A stretch of DNA of 64,000 nt from Bombardia bombarda (lineage: Eukaryota > Ascomycota > Sordariomycetes > Sordariales > Lasiosphaeriaceae): positions 62,001 to 126,000 of the forward strand of contig JAULSR010000012.1 in NCBI GenBank assembly GCA_030512295.1, read 5' to 3'. Positions 57,597 through 64,000 of this stretch are shown here, piece by piece; positions within the stretch are counted from its first letter, which is position 1, and each line of letters opens with the position of its first letter. The notes beneath the pieces were generated by a model that saw only the letters and a list, made by a program, of their open reading frames with translations, ran no database searches and was not told the origin of the DNA. A program made the position numbers and the translations under genes.

Positions 57597-60500
57597 ATGA
57601 AGCACGGAACCGCCCTCGTTGCCATTGTCGGCCTCACCAGCGCTGCCAGCGCCGCCACCATCCCCATGACACCCCGGGAGGCCACCATGGAGCAGCGCTC
57701 CGAGATCAACACGGCAAACTACGATCAGGTGGACAAGCGTGAGCCTCTACGTTTCCGCGGCGGCAAGGGGAAGACCACGACCAACAACAACAACAATGGC
57801 GGCGGTAGCTTCCTCGGCGACGTTACTTCAGGGATTGTCAGTGGTGGCATCCTGGCCGGAGCTGACGCCCTCCTCAACCCGCAAGAAGAGGCGGCGCCAG
57901 TCCAGAGGCGCGACCCCAAGTTTCGCCTTGGCGGATCGTCCAAGCCTAAGCCGGCAACCAACACCAACAACAACAACAACGGCGGCGGTGGTGGTGGTGG
58001 TGGTGGCTTCCTCAGCGATGTCGCCTCAGGAGTTGTCAGCGGTGGCATTATCGCCGGCGCTGAGTCCCTCCTTACCCCTGACCAGGCTGCTGCCCCGGCG
58101 AAGCGTGATCCCAAGTTCCGCCTTGGAGGGTCATCATCCAAGCCAAAGCCGGCAACTAATACCAACAGCAATGGCGGTGGTGGTGGTGGTTTCCTTGGCG
58201 ATGTCGCCTCAGGGGTTGTCAGCGGTGGTATCCTCGCTGGAGCTGACGCGCTGCTCAACCCTCAAGAGCCAGCCCCAGTGCAGAGACGCGACCCTAAGTT
58301 CCGCCTTGGAGGGTCATCGTCATCCAAGCCAAAGCCGGCAACCAATGCCAACAACAATGGCGGTGGCGCCGGCGGCTTCGCCAGCGATGTGCTATCCGGA
58401 GTTGTCAGCGGTGGCATTGTTGCCGGCGCCGAGTCCCTCCTCACCCCCGACCAGGCAGCTGCCCCGGCGAAGCGCGACCCCAAGTTCCGCCTCCCCAAGC
58501 TCGGCGGCGGTGGCTCCAGCTCAGGCGGCGGAGTCGGTGGCTTCCTCGGTGACGTTGCTGGCGGAGTTGCCAGCGGCGGGATCCTCGCTGGAGCTGACGC
58601 ACTGCTCAACCCTGATCAGCCTCAGAAGCGCGAGGAGAAGGAGATGTCGCCCACCGAGCTGGCTGACCTGCTCAAGAGCCTCCCTGATGACTTCTTTGAC
58701 ACGATCCAGGATGCCCTGGTCAAGAGCATGAACGCTGCCCCGCAGAAGCGTGACCCCGAGGCTCGTGGTGGACGCTTCCGCGGCTTCGCCAAGGACTTTG
58801 GCAAGGACGTGGCGGCTGATGTAGTCAGCGGTGGCATCGTTGCCGGTGCCGGTGCTGCCATCGACGCGGCAAGCCAGCCCCAGAAGCGTGATCCTGAGCC
58901 GGCCAAGAAGACCAAGGTCAAGACTGCCCCCAAGAAGGTCACCCCCCCTCCCAAGAAGGTGGACACGCCCCCTGCTGCTCCCCCTAAGAAGGCTGATACA
59001 CCGCCTGCTGCTCAGAAGGTCGATGCGCCGCCCGCTACCCCCCCAAGGTTGACACCCCGCCTGCTGCTCCCCCGAAGGTTGACGCTCCCGCTGCTTCTGC
59101 CAGTGCTCCCAAGGATAGCACTCCTCCCAAGGTCGACACCACTCCTGACGTGGAAGCTCCCAGCTCCGGCGGCGTTGGCGGCGTGATCAAAGACATTGGC
59201 ACTGGCGTCGCCACCGGCGTGCTCACCGAGATCGTTGCCAACGGAGCCAATGCGGCTATCAGCGCGGTTCTCTCCTCCTCGACTACGACCGCAATCCCAG
59301 CCGCCACTCCTGGGGTTGCCGCTGTCGACGCTGCCGCTGCCGAGGCCACACCTGCAGTTGTAGCCCGTGATCCCCGCGGCGGCCGCGGCGGTCGCTTTGG
59401 CGGCTTTGCCAAGGACTTTGGCAAGGACGTGGCTGCCGACGTCATCAGCGGCGGCATCGTTGCTGGTGCAGGCGCCGCTATCGACGCCGCCAACCAGAAG
59501 CGCGACCCTGAGGCTCGCGGTGGGCGCTTCCGTGGTGTTGCCAAGGATTTCGGCAAGGACGTCGCAGCCGATGTCATCAGCGGCGGCATTGTCGCCGGTG
59601 CTGGAGCTGCTATCGATGCCGCCAACCAGAAGCGTGACCCTGAGGCTCGCGGTGGACGCGGTGGACGCCTTGGTGGCTTCGCCAAGGATTTCGGCAAGGA
59701 CGTTGCCAGCGGAGTCATCAGCGACGGTATCGTGGCTGGCATTGGCGCTGGCATTGATGCCGCTAACCAGAAGCGCGACCCCGAGGCCCGCGGTGGACGC
59801 TTCCGTGGCGCTGCCAAGAGCTTTGGTAAGGATGTGGCGACCGATGTGATTACTGGTGGCCTCACTTCCGTCATTACCAATGCCCTCCAGCCGCCAGTCC
59901 AGCAGCAGCGTGACGTTGATGCCATGGAGGAGCGCGATGTCGATGACATGGAGGAGCGTGATGTCGAGGCCATTGAGCAGCGCGATCCCCGTGGTGGCCG
60001 TGGTGGAAGATTCGGTGGCGCCGCTAAGGAATTTGGAAAGGGTGTGGCGGCCGATGTGATCAGCGGTGGCATTGTCGCCGGCGCCGAGTCCCTCCTCACC
60101 CCCGACCAGGCTGCTGCCCCGGCGAAGCGTGATCCCAGAGGCCGCAAGGCACCCACCAAGGGACCCTCTACCACCTCCACCTCCACCACCAACACCAACA
60201 CCAACACCAACAACAACAATGGCGGTGGCGGTGGCGCCGGTGGCTTCGCCAGCGATGTGCTATCCGGAGTCCTCTCGGGAGGAATTGTCTCTGGCGCTGA
60301 GGCCCTCTTGACCCCGACTCCCTCCGAGGCTCCGGCCCCAGCTCCTGTCAAGCGCAGCCCCCGCGGTGGTCTGGGCGGCTTCCTCAAGTTCCTGCCAGAT
60401 CTCTTCAGCTTTGGCAGCAACTTTGTCGGCGGTGATGACTCGCAGGTTCAGAAGCGTAAGGAGGACACCGACGCCAAGAAGCTCGGCAAGAAGCTGGGCG

Positions 60501-60631
60501 CCGCACTGGCAAACAAGACGCTCTCGAGCGGTGCCGCCCCCAATGCCTCTGGCCGTGGCTCCATGATGACCTACGCTACCACCGGCCTGGTTGTCATGGT
60601 GGCTGTTGGAGCTTACAGCGTTGCTCTCTAA
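57597..60631 (+). CDS. secreted multi-repeat precursor with Kex2 sites
   Basis: No introns. A signal peptide (MKHGTALVAIVGLTSAASAA) is followed by repeats divided by dibasic sites: KR or RR at residues 47, 104, 169, 230, 292, 344, 384 and 430, then KR codons at 59498, 59630, 59771, 60124, 60350 and 60452. Most are followed by Asp-Pro. Type A repeats (about 62 residues) read DPKFRLGG, an Asn/Gly-rich linker, then FLGDVASGVVSGGILAGADA. Type B (about 44 residues) read DPEARGGRFRGFAKDFGKDV, then ADVISGGIVAGAGAAIDAAN. Both share a DV-x5-SGGI-x-AGA core. A Lys/Pro/Ala-rich hinge lies at 58900-59150. The C-terminus ends in a hydrophobic tail (TTGLVVMVAVGAYSVAL) like a GPI or membrane anchor. The frame breaks in the C7 run at 59038-59044; one added base gives 1011 residues. 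Role unknown; Kex2 release of peptides is inferred. Confidence 0.85.
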
Positions 60632-62942
60632 GCATTGAGTCAAAGATTTGGGATCATGGAATATGGATATGGTAGTGGGAACGACGGAATGGAATGGATT
60701 GGAAATGAAGAAATCATTTGTACGATATATCAGACTTTTGTGACAGGCTGGACTTGAAGTAGAAAGATAGGAAGAGAGAAGATGGGCCGATGAGAAGACA
60801 CCGACACTCATTTTTGATACACATTCTTTTACGTATGAACATTTTTACAGTTGTTTTTGCATTTGATATTGATGAGTGATTGGCTGGTGGTAAAGATGGT
60901 TCTTGACAGAGAGATCAATCACATTTGCCGAAACCACCCCACCTCCCTCCCTCTCTACTTAGGGTTCTTTTAAAGAGCGGTGACAGGATCGACAAGTCTC
61001 GGAGGTGCCAAGGCTTTTTTGTGTTGTGTCGCAAAGCAGGTACGGCCCACGTCATATCACGCCTTCAAAGCAAAGACAACATTAAGCTATTGAACAAAGT
61101 CTTGTAAGAAAACAAGCATCTCTCATCTCGGTCCTTTGCCCACAAATCCAAGCAAGGAAGACATGGATGGTAAAGAGGCCGAGCTAAGGCAACAAGGCGG
61201 CTGGAAGAGACCAAGTGCCTTCCAACCTAGGCCTGGTGGCGATAGCCAAGCGTGCCTGGGATGGGACGCTACGATCCAACGCTTGGCGATCAAACTCTTG
61301 GCGCATCACGCAAGCGTAAGCAGTCAGTCGCAGTGCATTCGGCAGTCGCCTTAACTCCCGTTGTGGCGTCAGTACTTGATCGGTGCCGAGGCAGAGAGAC
61401 CAGACAAGCATTTCATCCTTTTGTTTGTTATTGGCTCAAAGGGTGGTTCTTCAATTTTCAATTTTGATTGTTAGGGCAGTTATGGTTTATCAGTAACTGA
61501 AGTACAGCGTTGTCTTGTCGTAACAGTCTCCAGTCCTTAGACCTAAATCTGGGTTACTCAGTCTCGGTTAGTCTAATAATAACATCGTGTCGGCGGGATG
61601 GTGTTTGCTTCATTATTACCAATGCGCCATCAATATGACCAACAAGTTCCAGTGTATGGCGATCTCATCGCACGTGAGTTTGTCGAGGTGAGCAAATACC
61701 AAGAATTGAAAAGAGCCAAGAACTCTGGACGGTGGATTCCGACACTGGGCCAACTGGCAGTCACCTACCTAACCGGGAAGGTCCCACTCGGATTCGAATT
61801 GCGGGGACACACCCAGAAAGCAGAAAACCACAGAACAAGACAAGTGAGCCAAGCGTGAGCACACTACCACCGTTGCCGGTGGTCAAATGAGGGAGGAACT
61901 TTATCGTCGTTAAAGTTGCAGTGCGGGGACTTTTCCACTGAGCTTCCTTTCTCGAAGGCGTCGTGAAGAGTTGGGTTTATGGTTAATAGATATGGCGAGA
62001 TCACAGGTCGGCATGTCGTATGAGTTGTGACTTGACTCGGTGACTTGACTCGGTGACTTGACTCGGTGACTTGACTCGGTGACAGATTTCACTCTTGTTC
62101 TGGTTGTAGTTAATCAGCCAAGTTGGATGTCCTAATTGATACCTAGTTAAGACGACAACAAAAGAGTCAAGATGCTATCTACCTGGTGAAGGATTCGGAG
62201 ATTCTCGGTCGGTTTATGCTTAATTAATATACAGAAGGCTTACCGGCGACACTAGGTCCAGAAGCCCAGAGGAATGAGTGCACATCAATATAACCCAGCG
62301 GCTGAGTCCGCGGCGCAGTTGTTCCTCCTCAAAGCTCAAGACCCCTGAAACCAGGTTACGATTCGCTGCAGCAATACGAATAACTCTCTGGCCAGTTCAG
62401 GAGACATGTCCGTCCGTGTGGGAACCCGACAAGCTTGAGCAATAGCCAAGCCAGATTATAGCCCGCCATTCCCCGCCGGATCGCAGACCGAACCTGGACT
62501 GATAACATTAACCCCCCCGCGAATGCCTAGAACCCCAAGTGCCGCCGCATCAAGACTCGCAGAAGCCCCCCGTGCACGGTTCTTGTCTCGCTAATCTACC
62601 TGCTGGTAAAGCAGTTATTCTGTGGGGGCGAACGGGGGAAGGGGAGGGGAGGGGGGGAATAACGCTGATACTACCATCCTAAAATACGCCACCCGAAAGT
62701 GCCCCTTGGCAAAGGCTTCTTTGGTTGCCAAACAGACTCATATGGACTATATACAGCTTCCTTAGACGGCATGGTGTACCGAGAGCTGTCTGTGCTGTAT
62801 CGAGCCGTATCCGGGCACTCGTTCAGATCGGGCAGTTACAGACACACGCGGATGGGTTGGGCATGTCGTGATGCGGAGGGATGGATGGCATGGGCTGAGC
62901 AGACGCGACGGTAACTAACGGTTGGAGCTGTTTGTAGAAGGC
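60632..62942. other. 2.3-kb intergenic region with 13-bp repeat
   Basis: At 62030-62085 a 13-bp unit (GTGACTTGACTCG) is repeated four times. A G-rich stretch is at 62640-62656. No gene is seen. Confidence 0.6.
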
Positions 62943-62955
62943 ATATATATATAAG
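62943..62955 (+). promoter_or_regulatory. TATA box of the fungalysin gene
   Basis: ATATATATATAAG about 140 bp upstream of the ATG at 63097. Confidence 0.55.
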
Positions 62956-63096
62956 GATCTTGTCTGCTGCTGCTGTCGACGGAATCAAGAGAAGCCAGCT
63001 CAGCAGATCGGGAATTATCATCTTGGTCTCTCTCCACATCAAGCTGCTCCCTCTCCAGAGTGCCAGCTCCTCCCTCTTCTTCCACTACAGTCCATC

Positions 63097-64000
63097 ATGG
63101 TTTTCGTCAACCCCCTCGTTCTTCTCGGCGTCGCCGGCCTGGCCGCCCGGGGCAATGCTCACCCGAGCCACCCCAAGCCCAACGAGGCCCACGTGAGCAA
63201 GAGAGGTGTCGATGTCGACGCGTTCCGCCTTCCCGATATCTCGGCCTATGTGCCCAACGAGGAGGTCGTCTCGGACCCCGTCGCATCCAACCTGGTCAGA
63301 CGTGACGACTACGTCTCTACCGCGACCGACCTTGTCAAGTCCACCTTCCCTGACGCCACCTTCCGTCTGGCCACCGACCACTATGTCGGCACCAACGGCG
63401 TCGCCCACGTCCGCTTCAAGCAGACCATCAACGGGCTCGACGTCGACAACGCTGACTTCAACGTCAACGTGAGTTCTTCCACCTTCCCTAGTAAAAAAAA
63501 TTAAAAAAAAAAAAAAATTAAAAAAAAAAAAAAATTAAAAAAAAAAAAAATTAAAAAAAAAAAAATTGGAAAACCACTCACACACGACATAGGTCGCCGC
63601 CAACGGAGAGATCCTGTCCTACGGCAACAGCTTCTACGAGGGAGCCCTCCCCGGCCCCCTGAACAAGCGTGATGCTGCCGACCCCGTCGCCGCCCTCCAG
63701 GGCGCCATCAGCGCTCTCTCTCTGCCCATTGACGCTGCCGACGCCAAGGCCGAGGAGAAGGATGTCGACACGGAGCACTACAGCTTCGCTGAGACTTCGG
63801 GTGCCGTCAGCAAGCCCGAGGCCAAGATGGTCTACCTGGTTGATGCCAACCAGAAGCTGACGCTGACCTGGCGTGTCGAGACCGACATCATGGACAACTG
63901 GCTGCTGACCTACGTCGATGCCACCACGACGGAGCGCGTCATGGGTGTGGTCGACTACGTGTCCGACTTCGCCTCGTACCAGGTCTACCCCTGGGGCACC
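63097..64000 (+). CDS. fungalysin metallopeptidase (M36), 5' part only
   Basis: Exon 1 is 63097-63468 and exon 2 starts at 63593 and runs off the window. The signal peptide is MVFVNPLVLLGVAGLAARGN. The FTP propeptide (PF07504) follows, with VRRDDYVSTATDLVKSTFPD, YVGTNGVAHVRFKQTINGLD, then NADFNVNV and, after the intron, VAANGEILSYGNSFYEGALP. KMVYLVDANQKLTLTWRVET and DYVSDFASYQVYPWGT mark the end of the propeptide and the entry to the catalytic domain, whose HExxH lies beyond the window. Fungalysins are secreted zinc endopeptidases. A KR site at residues 35-36 and an RR site near residue 68 lie within the prepro region. The intron is packed with TTA12-14 repeats. Confidence 0.9.
63494..63567 (+). 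repeat. A-rich tandem repeat in the fungalysin intron
   Basis: Five A runs of 7-14 bases separated by TT, between donor 63469 and acceptor 63592. Confidence 0.95.

Noticed and set aside
57725..60420. Long frames antisense to the repeat precursor
   Set aside because: They mirror the repeats of the plus-strand gene and have Pro/Ser/Leu-rich shadow composition; the plus-strand frame has the signal peptide and Kex2 sites.
61740..61830. Possible tRNA because of GGATTCGAATTGC
   Set aside because: The flanking bases do not form a T-stem and no acceptor or anticodon arm can be drawn around it.

Overview
The window is nuclear DNA of a filamentous ascomycete (Pezizomycotina, most likely a Sordariomycete). 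The evidence is short GT-AG introns of roughly 50-250 nt, fungus-only families (Zn2Cys6 regulators, HET domain, DUF1996, fungal haloperoxidase, sedolisin, fungalysin), a lone dispersed 5S rRNA gene instead of an rDNA array, and long AT-richer spacers full of simple repeats. Most genes have several exons, so the coordinates given span introns, and exon borders are in each entry.

Layout, left to right. 1.2-2.7 kb: secreted DUF1996 protein. 3.5-5.1 kb: membrane-anchored DUF3445 heme-oxygenase-like protein. 5.2-8.2 kb: decayed NACHT/ankyrin (NLR-like) gene. 8.6-11.3 kb: class V PLP enzyme and a class II aldolase/adducin protein. 11.4-14.1 kb (minus): Zn2Cys6 regulator. 14.5-15.7 kb (minus): TLC-domain ER membrane protein. 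16.7-17.6 kb (minus): secreted haloperoxidase/peroxygenase. 17.6-21 kb: gene-poor. 21.0-23.0 kb: second Zn2Cys6 regulator. 23.8 kb: 5S rRNA gene. 24.0-28.6 kb (minus): HET-domain protein and a caspase-like protein. 30.0-32.1 kb (minus): conserved-looking coiled-coil/disordered protein. 34.2-36.2 kb: sedolisin. 36.8-39.2 kb (minus): Gly/His-rich repeat protein. 40.5-42.2 kb (minus): BBE-type FAD oxidase. 45.4-46.0 kb: orphan ORF. 47.7-49.2 kb: M14 carboxypeptidase. 49.5-51.3 kb (minus): regulator-like protein without a zinc cluster. 53.4-53.9 kb: orphan gene. 54.2-55.4 kb (minus): protein-kinase-like gene with degraded catalytic motifs. 57.6-60.6 kb: large secreted repeat precursor studded with Kex2 sites. 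63.1 kb to the end: fungalysin, cut by the window edge.

Two functional themes stand out. One is a secretome: DUF1996, haloperoxidase, sedolisin, M14, BBE oxidase, fungalysin and the repeat precursor; six of these genes have a clear TATA box 70-140 bp upstream. The other is self/non-self recognition and regulated cell death: NLR-like remnant, HET protein, caspase-like protein and pseudokinase.

The most interesting locus is the 57.6-60.6 kb precursor (about 1011 residues after one frame correction). It has a signal peptide, fourteen dibasic KR/RR sites mostly followed by Asp-Pro, two classes of related hydrophobic repeats and a C-terminal hydrophobic tail, as expected for a Kex2-processed multi-peptide precursor. 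A technical observation matters for anyone using this sequence: seven otherwise intact genes are each broken by one missing base inside a run of five to eight G or C, always in the same direction. This looks like homopolymer under-calling in the assembly, not seven independent pseudogenes.
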